Below, piece by piece: positions 8,832-17,395 of a DNA stretch of 64,000 bases. Each line of letters begins with the position of its first letter. Within the stretch, counting starts at the first letter, position 1. Under the pieces are notes generated by a model that worked only from the letters and a program-made list of their open reading frames with translations, did no database searches and was not told the DNA's origin. The stretch lies in assembly GCA_026986785.1 (NCBI GenBank), contig JALSNW010000023.1, positions 41,083 through 105,082 on the forward strand, in the 5' to 3' direction. Origin of the DNA: Deltaproteobacteria bacterium (GTDB lineage Bacteria > Desulfobacterota > Dissulfuribacteria > Dissulfuribacterales > QOAL01). The position numbers and the translations under genes were made by a program.

Positions 8832-10157
8832 GGCATACGTCTTGGCTGCATCTCTCCTCGTCAACCTATGTCTTATGGCTACACCTGTTGATAATCCTGT
8901 AAATAGCCAATACATGGTGGCTGAACCGTGACAGAAGCCATCTGTAAACATATTTGTAGCCCAGAACATCAACATAAATATGAGGGATACAGCCATTAGG
9001 CTTGCATATTCCCCGTTGGGTTCTTCTCTCCATTTTTGCCACAAGAGCCGTGCCTGGCAGATAATCAAGCACAAGAGGGTAAGGGCCCCTTGGATTCCCA
9101 TGTAGAATGCAAAGTTCAAAAAGGTATTATGTCCGTGGATAAGACCTGCTTTTTTAACCAGGTCGGCACGGTATTCCTTTATGAGTTTTCGTCCAAGCCC
9201 ATTGGGTTTGAAGGGATTTTCCATGATGTATTCTGAGAACACCTTATAGGTGTTTATCCTCAATGGTATGGAACCTCCCTGGTCACGCGCCTTTTGCACC
9301 TCGCCATGAAGAAGTAGGTGCCAGTTCTCCCTGATGAAATATCCACCGTTACCAGAGATGACAAAAAATATTCCGAGTGCCCCAAAAAATAGCAGTGCTG
9401 CCTTTAGGTATCTACTGCTGTGCCTGAAAAGTATGGACGAGGCACATATACCAGCCACGACTGCCAGGGAAGCAGCGCGTCTGGTTGTGCTTATGAGGGC
9501 GAAAAGATCCATCAAGAATATTGTCATGCCGGTTTTGGAGAGCTTAGCCTGGGCAGCCCTGACAGCCCAAAAAGAGATGACAAGGGTGAGAAAGAGACTT
9601 GTGTGTTTTATGCCATGGAACAATGTACAACCATTGCCAAAGGCGAACAGTCTGTCCCACCTGGTATGTAGTTCACTTGCTATGGATCGTTCCTGAAAAA
9701 GGGGATGAGAGGGAAACAATATCCATTGAAGCATGACCCCTATGTAGACGATTAGGAAGACGATATTGGCAATACGTAGAGATTGTTGCCAATCTATGAC
9801 TTCAGGCGTGGTTGCCATCAAGGTGACAATGGAGAGAAACAGGATGGAGTTCAGGAAGAATTCTTCGAAGTAGACCGCTGTCGAATAAAAGGGATCCGGG
9901 CTAAAGATGATGGAGACAGCTGCAATGATATCTAATAGGAGAAGGAAAACAACAACTGGCAGACCTATTAACTCAGGGAGTAAAATTTTCAGATTTTCCT
10001 TCTTCTGCAGGGACAAGAGCCTGATGGCCACCGCTATCAATAGGAACGAAAGTATATATCTGCCAGTAGGTCCTATCTCAAAGGGCAAGACGGTAAGGTA
10101 GGTCACAAAGAGAAAATATAGGATATTGGATGTCTGTATTTTTTGTTTATGGGCCAT
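8820..10157 (-). CDS. O-antigen ligase-like polytopic membrane protein (Wzy_C/WaaL family)
   Basis: Probable inner-membrane enzyme that joins O-antigen to lipid A-core, or a related polysaccharide polymerase. About 445 residues with roughly ten membrane segments. The large periplasmic loop in the C-terminal half contains the typical segments [11 protein letters not shown] and [19 protein letters not shown], whose H-x-H-N-x-F motif is characteristic of the ligase domain. It is the last gene of a three-gene minus-strand set with two glycosyltransferases. ATG at 10157 is preferred over TTG at 10187, which would overlap the upstream gene; neither has a clear SD. Ligase and Wzy polymerase cannot be separated by sequence alone. 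Confidence 0.8.
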   Translation of the reverse strand: MAHKQKIQTSNILYFLFVTYLTVLPFEIGPTGRYILSFLLIAVAIRLLSLQKKENLKILLPELIGLPVVVFLLLLDIIAAVSIIFSPDPFYSTAVYFEEFFLNSILFLSIVTLMATTPEVIDWQQSLRIANIVFLIVYIGVMLQWILFPSHPLFQERSIASELHTRWDRLFAFGNGCTLFHGIKHTSLFLTLVISFWAVRAAQAKLSKTGMTIFLMDLFALISTTRRAASLAVVAGICASSILFRHSSRYLKAALLFFGALGIFFVISGNGGYFIRENWHLLLHGEVQKARDQGGSIPLRINTYKVFSEYIMENPFKPNGLGRKLIKEYRADLVKKAGLIHGHNTFLNFAFYMGIQGALTLLCLIICQARLLWQKWREEPNGEYASLMAVSLIFMLMFWATNMFTDGFCHGSATMYWLFTGLSTGVAIRHRLTRRDAAKTYALRL

Positions 10158-10176
10158 GTTCAAGAAAATGGAGGGA

Positions 10177-11304
10177 TTAGATGGCAAATTTTTTATAGAG
10201 TTTGATATTTGCCTTTATCATTGCTTCTTTGCTGAAATTTTTCTCAATATGTTTTTTGGCTTTAAGTCCAATCTCCTTTAGGGCTATCTCGTCGAGGCCC
10301 CTGAATTGTATCATGGATTCAGCCAAGGCCACCGTGTCTTGGGCCCGCACCATATGGCCAATGTTGTCCTTGGTATCGAAGATGTCCTTTATTCCAGGTG
10401 CATTGGTTGAAATGACCGGCAGAGATGAGGCCATGGCCTCAAGTATTGCAACAGCCAAACCTTCCCTGAATGATGGATGGACAAAACAGTCAAAGGCCTT
10501 CATCGCCTTTGCCACTTGATGATATTGAATCCTGCCTGTGAAATGACATCTTTCATCTATCCCAAGCTGGCAGGCCAATTGTTTCAATTCATACTCCAAA
10601 GGGCCATCTCCTACTATGGCAAGCCTTGTGTCCGGATATGCCTTCAGGACATCTTTGAATGCATTGAGCAGGATGTCGTGACATTTGGCCTTTTTGAGCC
10701 TGGCTACGATCCCGAAGTAAAAACCATCTTCTGGTATCCCAAGCCATCTCCTTGCCTTGGCCTTGGGCAAATCTATCTCGAATTGTCGTATGTCAACGCC
10801 ATTGTGGACGATACTCACCTTGTCTTCGCCCAGGGCACGGGCATTTGTCAACATATACTCCTTTACCCCACTGCTTACACAAATTACCTGGCTTATTCTT
10901 TTGGTCAGAAAATTAAAGACCAGACGTCTGTTCCAGTTCCTTAGTACGTTCGTGGCCCGAACCGTATAAAACAGGACATTTGCACCAGAGCCTGGTAGGG
11001 CAAAACCAGCATGTACCATTGCCCTGTGGCGTTGGCAGTGGACAAGTAAAATATCTCTTTCACTTATCAGGCGTCTGAGTTTCTTCACCGTGACAGGACG
11101 AAATCCCTTGAATTGTTGTCTAGACAGTCCGAGAGATATGGCCTCCAGATCATCTGAGGCCATCTTGGAATCCTTAGCATCACCGTAAAAATAACATATA
11201 AGTGGATTGAAACCCGCTGAAGGCAAGGCATCAAGGAGATATCGATGGACATGTTTATCCTTTGTGGGATCATCCAATAGATATAGGGTATTGATTTTTT
11301 TCAT
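10177..11304 (-). CDS. Glycosyltransferase, GT4 family
   Basis: A cytoplasmic, GT-B fold sugar transferase of 375 residues. The C-terminal nucleotide-sugar-binding half has GIVARLKKAKCHDILLNAF, AIVGDGPLEYELKQLA, and the E-x7-E motif HPSFREGLAVAILEAMASSLPVI. An HNGVD turn separates the halves. It sits between another GT4 gene and the O-antigen ligase, so it probably adds a sugar to LPS. Donor and acceptor are unknown. Confidence 0.88.
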   Translation of the reverse strand: MKKINTLYLLDDPTKDKHVHRYLLDALPSAGFNPLICYFYGDAKDSKMASDDLEAISLGLSRQQFKGFRPVTVKKLRRLISERDILLVHCQRHRAMVHAGFALPGSGANVLFYTVRATNVLRNWNRRLVFNFLTKRISQVICVSSGVKEYMLTNARALGEDKVSIVHNGVDIRQFEIDLPKAKARRWLGIPEDGFYFGIVARLKKAKCHDILLNAFKDVLKAYPDTRLAIVGDGPLEYELKQLACQLGIDERCHFTGRIQYHQVAKAMKAFDCFVHPSFREGLAVAILEAMASSLPVISTNAPGIKDIFDTKDNIGHMVRAQDTVALAESMIQFRGLDEIALKEIGLKAKKHIEKNFSKEAMIKANIKLYKKFAI

Positions 11305-11341
11305 TACAAGTAGTTTTCTCTGCCTTTGCTTTGAACTTGTT

Positions 11342-12445
11342 TTATAAAAGTCGCTTGTATACTTCTACTGTCTTTGCTGCAGTCTTTTCCCAGCTAAAGT
11401 CTCTTAGTCTCTTTTTCCCCCTGCTTACAAGGTCCTGGACCATGTGGTCATCGAGGATGATGGTCTTTATAGCCTCCCTTATCTTTCTTATATCATAGGG
11501 GTCAACCAGGACTGCAGCCCCCCCTGCTACTTCAGGCATAGAAGAACAGTTGGAGGTGACCACAGGGATCCCGGCCTTGAATCCCTCGAGGATAGGCAGG
11601 CCAAATCCTTCATAAAGACTGACAAATATAAGCCCATTGGCACAGATGAGCCACGAGATTATATCATCAACAGGACCTGGAGTAAAAACATGTCTCGACC
11701 TGACGGAAAAAGATGAAGGAAGTCGGCCAAGGATTACAAGGCCTGTATCTCGCGGAAGTTCTGGCAGGGCTGCATGAAACGCCTCAATCGTCCTTTCCAC
11801 GTTTTTTCTCCTGTCTTTGGAGGAGAAGGAGACCAGGTATTTTTCAAAGCTCAAGCCGTACTTTGCCAAGAGGGCATGTCTCATCTCCTTCAATTGTCTG
11901 GAGCTTAACTGGGGAATGTCCAGGCTACAGGCGAGATGGACCACATGGATCTTGTCTGGTTCGATATCAAAGATCCTGCAGAGATCTTTTTTGGTCTCTT
12001 CAGAGATTGCAATAAAGTGCCTGGCCCTTTTGACCGCGATTTCAAAAGGCCTGAGATTGGATTTTGGATATAGCCCAGGATGAATATAGCGCCTCAGGTC
12101 GTGAACCGTCATGAGGGTTGGTCTTTTTTCGCGAGGTGGCATAAAATGATGAAAGCAATGATAGAGTTCGAAGTCCCCGACCAGGGATCTCAAGGATGGC
12201 ACTGGTAGAAACTTCCAGATAGTTTGGAGCCATCTAAACTTGTATATACATGGCTTGGCCTCTGCCCAAGACCCAAGTCCTTTCATCAGTGTAGTTGCCA
12301 ATCCTTCAAACCTCTTCTGGTAAAAAAGGATCATCTCTGGCCTTGTGTCAATGCTGTTCATCCCGTGGAGGAGCCCTGATGCAAAGGTGTAAAAGCCTGA
12401 ATACCTATTTCTGAGGGCAGCATCCAGGTCGAAGGCTATGCGCAT
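11342..12445 (-). CDS. Glycosyltransferase, GT4 family
   Basis: A GT-B fold transferase of 367 residues, resembling mannosyl-type GT4 enzymes. The N-terminal half has LMTVHDLRRYIHPGLYP. The C-terminal half has SFSSKDRRKNVERTIEAF, LVILGRLP and the donor-binding SLYEGFGLPILEGFKAGIPVV. The start is supported by GGAGAAAC 5 bases before the ATG. It is first in the minus-strand LPS set, 37 bases ahead of the second GT4. The 268-base divergent gap to 12714 holds no gene that I can see. Confidence 0.88.
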   Translation of the reverse strand: MRIAFDLDAALRNRYSGFYTFASGLLHGMNSIDTRPEMILFYQKRFEGLATTLMKGLGSWAEAKPCIYKFRWLQTIWKFLPVPSLRSLVGDFELYHCFHHFMPPREKRPTLMTVHDLRRYIHPGLYPKSNLRPFEIAVKRARHFIAISEETKKDLCRIFDIEPDKIHVVHLACSLDIPQLSSRQLKEMRHALLAKYGLSFEKYLVSFSSKDRRKNVERTIEAFHAALPELPRDTGLVILGRLPSSFSVRSRHVFTPGPVDDIISWLICANGLIFVSLYEGFGLPILEGFKAGIPVVTSNCSSMPEVAGGAAVLVDPYDIRKIREAIKTIILDDHMVQDLVSRGKKRLRDFSWEKTAAKTVEVYKRLL

Positions 12446-12713
12446 CAGTAGTTTCTCCGGGACCTTTTCCTGATAATCTTCATTTCCATCTCCTCCTGGC
12501 TATCTCCATGATTATGTGTCTTGTCATGATACACGAAATGTGCACTGGATAATATTCCCAAGGCCCGTCCATAAGATACTGTCCAGTTTTTTTACTTTTT
12601 GTATATTTTGGGGCTTCCAGGTCACTCATTAAGGACGAATGCCTGGCACAGCGTCCCTTATTCAGAATCTTGTGCTTGCTTTTTCTGGAACTTTATGTTT
12701 TTTCATTTGTGTG

Positions 12714-13763
12714 ATGAATGCCAAAAAAATAACAACTTCACATATGGTTGTCGGGTTCTTTTTATTCCTGTCCTTTTTTGCCTGTCAGGATGCTGGGGCC
12801 AGCTTGGTCAAGGCCAAGGTCGTCTTTAAAATAGATCTCAGTTCCAAGGCAAAAGACAAGGAGGCCAAGCTGTGGCTACCATACCCTGTCTCTGACAATT
12901 ACCAACTGGTTTCTGACATCAGGGTGAGTGGCACTTTTGAAGCGCGAGGGGTCTATACTGATCGAAGATACAAGACCCCGGTCTTATATCTATACTGGTC
13001 ACCCCATACGAGGTACAAGATCGCCTCTTTTTCCTTTGATGTTGAAAGGGCAGAGAGAAAGGAGAGAGCAGATTCAGCAGGGAAGGGCGAGGGGTGTGTG
13101 GACAGGCAATTTTTCAAGTTGTTTCTTCAAGCTACGCGTCTTGCCCCTGTGGATCCAAGGCTCCAGGTCTTGGCAAAGAAGATTACCAAGGCAAGGACAG
13201 ATGTTTTTTCAAAGGCCAAGGCAATCTACGACTGGGTGACCATGCACATGAGACGTAATCCCAAGGTCAATGGCTGCGGAAATGGAGATGTTTGTATGCT
13301 ATTGAATACCCTCTCTGGTAAGTGTGCAGACATACACTCTGTATTTGTAGCCCTCTTGAAGGCATCTGGCATACCAGCGAGGGAGGTATTTGGGCTGAGG
13401 CTTTCCAAGGACCAGAGTGCAGACATAACCACCTGGCAGCATTGCTGGGCCGAATTCTATCTGCCAGGGTACGGCTGGTTTGTTTCTGATCCTGGTGATT
13501 ATCTAAAGGCCCTCTTGGTGAAAGGTTTGGACCCCCAATCAGATAGGGCAAGGAAACTCCATGGATATTTTTTTGGAACAATCGATCCATACCGGGTCCG
13601 ATTGAGCATAGGACGGGACATAGAATTAAATCCCAAGGCCAGTGGTTCTCCACTTAATTATCTCATGTACCCATATGCTGAGATAGAAGGTCTGCCCATA
13701 GATTATCTATCTCCCAGGGAATTTTCCTATAGGATATTGCAGGAGGCCCCAGATGGAGAGTAA
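12714..13763 (+). CDS. Exported transglutaminase-like (cysteine protease fold) protein
   Basis: About 349 residues. The N-terminal signal reads KKITTSHMVVGFFLFLSFFACQDAGAS; cleavage after AGA or lipidation at the Cys are both possible. A beta domain follows, then a transglutaminase-like core. A papain-type triad can be placed: Cys in SGKCADIHSVF, His in WQHCWAEFYLPGYGWF, Asp in SDPGDY. ATG at 12714 is chosen over 12639 because it begins just before the KK-hydrophobic signal. It overlaps the TtrB-like gene by 11 bases, so it belongs to the same operon. Family members are peptidases or amide transferases; the target here is unknown, and a maturation or anchoring role for the neighbouring redox enzyme is only inference. 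Confidence 0.8.
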   Translation: MNAKKITTSHMVVGFFLFLSFFACQDAGASLVKAKVVFKIDLSSKAKDKEAKLWLPYPVSDNYQLVSDIRVSGTFEARGVYTDRRYKTPVLYLYWSPHTRYKIASFSFDVERAERKERADSAGKGEGCVDRQFFKLFLQATRLAPVDPRLQVLAKKITKARTDVFSKAKAIYDWVTMHMRRNPKVNGCGNGDVCMLLNTLSGKCADIHSVFVALLKASGIPAREVFGLRLSKDQSADITTWQHCWAEFYLPGYGWFVSDPGDYLKALLVKGLDPQSDRARKLHGYFFGTIDPYRVRLSIGRDIELNPKASGSPLNYLMYPYAEIEGLPIDYLSPREFSYRILQEAPDGE

Positions 13764-14430
13764 TCTCTTTTCAAGGCGCTCCTTTTTAAAGATGAGTTTT
13801 TGGGCCATTGGGCTGTTATCGGGTGGAGATGTGGCGATGTCTATGAAAGGACCTTGGCCTTCTTATGCCATGATAATAGATCTCCAAAGATGCATGGGAT
13901 GCGAGGCCTGTGTAGTGGCCTGTAAGATCGCTCAGGATACCCCTTATGGGGTTTTCAATACGATCATCGCAGGGTTCAAAGACAAGTTCTCCGAAGGGCC
14001 TGACCTTTTCATGCCCCTTCTTTGCAACCATTGTGAAGATCCTCCATGTCAAAAGGTCTGTCCCCAGGGAGCCATCTCCAAGCTTGACAATGGCATTGTG
14101 GTTACAGATTGGGGCCTCTGCGATGGAGAAGGCCTTTGTGTCAAGGCATGCCCCTTCAATGCCCGTCATCTTGATCCTCGATATTCCTTCAGGTCTGCAA
14201 AGTGTGATTTTTGTGTGGAGAGGCTTGCAAAAGGGGCTGTGCCAATCTGCGTCGAGACCTGCCCAAGCCACGCCAGACTCTTTGGGGACCTGAACGATCC
14301 ATTAGGGGAATTCAAGGAATACCTCGATAAAGGCGGGCTTTTCTCCCTTGGGAAAAAACATGGACTTGATACCAGAGTATTTTATGCCGGTCTTTCATTC
14401 TCCGAGAACAGGGGTCTCTTGTCGAAGTAG
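13753..14430 (+). CDS. Tat-exported four-cluster ferredoxin subunit, TtrB/PsrB-like
   Basis: Electron-transfer subunit of a bis-MGD molybdoenzyme, 225 residues. The N-terminus has a twin-arginine signal (SRRSFLKMSFWAIGLLSGG). Four cysteine groups follow, as in DMSO/Psr/Ttr ferredoxins: CMGCEACVVAC, CNHCEDPPCQKVC, CDGEGLCVKAC and CDFC...CVETC. The SD AGGAGG lies 7 bases before the ATG. It is followed 17 bases later by the catalytic subunit. No NrfD-type membrane subunit (TtrC) follows, so the quinol link is missing or encoded elsewhere. Confidence 0.85.
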   Translation: MESNLFSRRSFLKMSFWAIGLLSGGDVAMSMKGPWPSYAMIIDLQRCMGCEACVVACKIAQDTPYGVFNTIIAGFKDKFSEGPDLFMPLLCNHCEDPPCQKVCPQGAISKLDNGIVVTDWGLCDGEGLCVKACPFNARHLDPRYSFRSAKCDFCVERLAKGAVPICVETCPSHARLFGDLNDPLGEFKEYLDKGGLFSLGKKHGLDTRVFYAGLSFSENRGLLSK

Positions 14431-14447
14431 GAGGGAGATGGTCCAGC

Positions 14448-17333
14448 ATGAAGCTTCCTTGTGTAGTAAAGAAGGCCATTGAATGTCTCGATGACAGAGA
14501 CATCAATGTGATCCATACCGTGTGTCTGGGATGTAATGCACGATGCGGCCTCAGATGCAAGGTGATAGGCGGTCATGTCAAGGAGATCTCTGGAAATCCC
14601 TATCATCCTTACAATAGGCTTGGTAGCCCGATTCCCTATGGTACATCCATAAGAGATTCCATCAATATTGGCGCAAGCACCTGCGGAAAACCCCTTGAAA
14701 TAGATGGATACTGTTTTAATGAAAGAAGGATACTTGTGCCGCTAAAAAGGGCGGGCAAGAGAGGGGAGGGGAAATTCGAACCCATCTCCTGGGAAAAGCT
14801 CATTGAAGAGATCTCAGAAGGCGGAAGGCTTTTTGCCCATATTGGCGAAGATAGACATGTCCCAGGCCTTAGGGGGCTTTTGAGCGATGAGCCCATTGAC
14901 GAAAGGCTGCCTTGGCTTGGGAGTAAGAGAAACAAATTCCTATTTTTGACAGGACGTCTTCAGTCAGGCAGAAAGGAGTTCATCGACAGATTTGTGAAGT
15001 CCAGTTTTGGCTCCATCAACAGGATAGGCCATACGGATATATGCGGTCTTGGTTTCAGAATGGGGAATTTTGCCTTTACTGAAGGCAGGCAGGTGGAGCT
15101 AAAGGCAGATCCATGGAACGCCAAGTACATAATCGTCTTTGGGGCCAATATCTATGAGGCCCTCCAGCCTGGCCTCAATACCTACGGGGCAACCCTTGCC
15201 AAGAGGCATTCAGAAGGGCAGGTGCGGTTCGTCATCGTCGATCCAAGGGCCCAAAAGGCAGGATGCCATGCCCACAAATGGGTAAAGATCATGCCTGGCC
15301 AAGATGGTGCCTTTGTCCTTGGTATGATGAGAAGGATCATAGAAAAAGAAAGCTACAACATCGCATATCTCCAGGCCCCAAACGAAGATGCGGCAAGGGC
15401 CCTTGGAAACGGCGCTTACGTAAATGCGACACATCTTGTCATCTGGGAAAAAGGACATCCCAGATACGGTCGTTTCTTACGCATGAGGGATCTAATAACC
15501 CGGGACCGAGGTGAAAAAGACGATTACGTCGTTATAGATGAGCTGTCAGGTCTTCCCTGTTCATTCAGAGAGGTTAATAGGGCAAGGCTTTTTTTCAATG
15601 GAGAGATTGATACATCAGATGGCAGGCGCATCAGGGTCAAAACCACCTTTCAAATAGTAAAGGAAGAGGCCTTTAGGTATCCCCTTTCAGGGTTCGCCCG
15701 CCTCTGCCGAGTTCCAGAAGAGGTCATTTGTGAGGTGGCCGACGAGTTCATGGCAAATGCCCCTTACAGCGCCACTTGCCAGTATCACGGGGCAGGGAAC
15801 TATGTAAACGGTACCTATGCTGCCTATGCGATCGCAATGTTGAATGCCTTCTCTGGCAGTATTGGCAGAAAAGGTGGCTATCTGGCCAGTGGCGGAGGGT
15901 TTGGTTCATGGAAGAACGGGAGATACAAACTAAATGACTTCCCAGGAAAGAGGCATCCTTCAGGAATACGGATATCCCGGGAGAAGGCAAAATTTGAGGG
16001 AAAACCGCCTGCCAAAAGGCCTTGGTTTCCCTTTACCAAGGGAGGACTGTGCGTAGAGGCCCTATCTGGAGTGGATGAGGCCTATCCCTATGGCATAGAT
16101 GTCTTATTCCTCTATTTTTTTAATCCGGTCTATTCCATACCTGGAGGCAGAAGGTTCATTTCCACCCTCAAGGATGAAAACAAGGCGCCCCTTATCGTTT
16201 CCATTGATATAGGCATTAACGAATCCAATATATATGCCGATTACATAGTGCCAGATGTTACCTATATCGAGGGGCAATATGGTTGGCTTTCTCCCCATGC
16301 CCCTGGCTTCAGATTTACAGGGTTGAGGAGCCCTGCAATAGAACCGGTTACCAAAAGCTGTGATGACGGACGTCCCTTTTGTCTTGAGACCTTTTTGATA
16401 GACTTGGCCAAGAGACTCGATCTTCCCGGATTTGGCCAAAGGGCCATACCTGTAGTGGGTGAAAAGCAAGATCAGATGCAGCACTTGCCCCTCAACCGTG
16501 CAGAGGACTTCTATCTGAGGGCATATGCGAACATATGTGAAAGTGCAGGGAATATAGAGCCAGATCCTGAAGCTACCAGGTTTGTTGAGAGAAACTATCC
16601 TGTTGCCAGGTTCAAGGACATACTGAGAAAAGATGAGTGGGAGAAGCTCTGTTTTGCCTTGGCAAGAGGGGGGATATTTCAGGGTTACGAGAAGGGGTTC
16701 TCAGGTAGTATCTTTAGATATGGACCAAAGAGGTTCGTGCTCTACAATGAAGTGCTTGCAGGACTCAGGTGCTCTATCACAGGTAAGAAATTTTGGGGTT
16801 CTCTAAGGTATGTTCCCCCTGTTTATTCCCAGAACAGGGACTATCCCTTTGTGATGGTAAGTTATAAGACAGCCCTACAGACCCAATCGAGGACTATTTG
16901 GCACAAAGTGGCCATTGAACTCCATGCTGAAAATCATGTCGAGATGCATCCTGAAGATGCCAGGGCCCTTGGCCTCGGCGATATGGACAAGGTTCGTATC
17001 ATCTCGCCTTGGTCAAAGAAGGGAGTGGTTGGCCTAATGAAGATATCCGATAGAGTAAGAAGGGGGGTGGTGGCCATATCCATATCCTATGGCCACAGCC
17101 AGCTTGGGGCACAGTCACTCTGGATTAAAGATGCAAGCAAGGCGGTGTTAGGAGGGGCAAAGGTCTGTAAGGCCAACGAGGTGATTGGGAATAAGGGCCT
17201 GGGACAAGGTGTGAATCCAAACCGTCTTTCAGCCCTGGACCCCCATTTTCACAATACCCCATTGGTGGATCTCGTTGGAGGCATACCTGACTTCAGTTCC
17301 TCCTGTGTGAGGATAGAACCCTATGCCTTGTAA
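14448..17333 (+). CDS. Tetrathionate reductase-like molybdopterin catalytic subunit (TtrA-like)
   Basis: A bis-MGD oxidoreductase of 961 residues. The N-terminal 4Fe-4S ligands are C26, C29, C33 and C79 (CLGCNARC...GASTCGK). The probable Mo-ligand cysteine is C199 in HTDICGLGFRMGN, and the C-terminal molydopterin-dinucleotide domain includes MVSYKTALQTQSRT and HAENHVEMHPEDARALGL. Length, CLGC-x3-C and GGRLF...VPGLRGL resemble TtrA rather than the shorter PhsA/PsrA. Unlike usual TtrA it has no twin-arginine signal; ATG at 14448 follows AGGAGGGAG and no earlier in-frame start is apparent. It may be carried through Tat by its Tat-bearing partner. Tetrathionate, thiosulfate, polysulfide or arsenic oxyanions remain possible substrates. 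Confidence 0.82.
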   Translation: MKLPCVVKKAIECLDDRDINVIHTVCLGCNARCGLRCKVIGGHVKEISGNPYHPYNRLGSPIPYGTSIRDSINIGASTCGKPLEIDGYCFNERRILVPLKRAGKRGEGKFEPISWEKLIEEISEGGRLFAHIGEDRHVPGLRGLLSDEPIDERLPWLGSKRNKFLFLTGRLQSGRKEFIDRFVKSSFGSINRIGHTDICGLGFRMGNFAFTEGRQVELKADPWNAKYIIVFGANIYEALQPGLNTYGATLAKRHSEGQVRFVIVDPRAQKAGCHAHKWVKIMPGQDGAFVLGMMRRIIEKESYNIAYLQAPNEDAARALGNGAYVNATHLVIWEKGHPRYGRFLRMRDLITRDRGEKDDYVVIDELSGLPCSFREVNRARLFFNGEIDTSDGRRIRVKTTFQIVKEEAFRYPLSGFARLCRVPEEVICEVADEFMANAPYSATCQYHGAGNYVNGTYAAYAIAMLNAFSGSIGRKGGYLASGGGFGSWKNGRYKLNDFPGKRHPSGIRISREKAKFEGKPPAKRPWFPFTKGGLCVEALSGVDEAYPYGIDVLFLYFFNPVYSIPGGRRFISTLKDENKAPLIVSIDIGINESNIYADYIVPDVTYIEGQYGWLSPHAPGFRFTGLRSPAIEPVTKSCDDGRPFCLETFLIDLAKRLDLPGFGQRAIPVVGEKQDQMQHLPLNRAEDFYLRAYANICESAGNIEPDPEATRFVERNYPVARFKDILRKDEWEKLCFALARGGIFQGYEKGFSGSIFRYGPKRFVLYNEVLAGLRCSITGKKFWGSLRYVPPVYSQNRDYPFVMVSYKTALQTQSRTIWHKVAIELHAENHVEMHPEDARALGLGDMDKVRIISPWSKKGVVGLMKISDRVRRGVVAISISYGHSQLGAQSLWIKDASKAVLGGAKVCKANEVIGNKGLGQGVNPNRLSALDPHFHNTPLVDLVGGIPDFSSSCVRIEPYAL

Positions 17334-17395
17334 AATAGGCATCTCCTGTTCCACCTTGCTTGATTCGAAAGGCTTTCCAAGCTTTAGCGCCAATG

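Noticed and set aside
12599..12829. 76-codon frame overlapping the transglutaminase start
   Set aside because: Out of frame with the exported protein, whose signal peptide and triad are clear.
14448..17333. Possible selenocysteine (UGA) molybdoenzyme, given selB nearby
   Set aside because: The frame is uninterrupted and the metal ligand position has a normal Cys codon (TGC at 15042).
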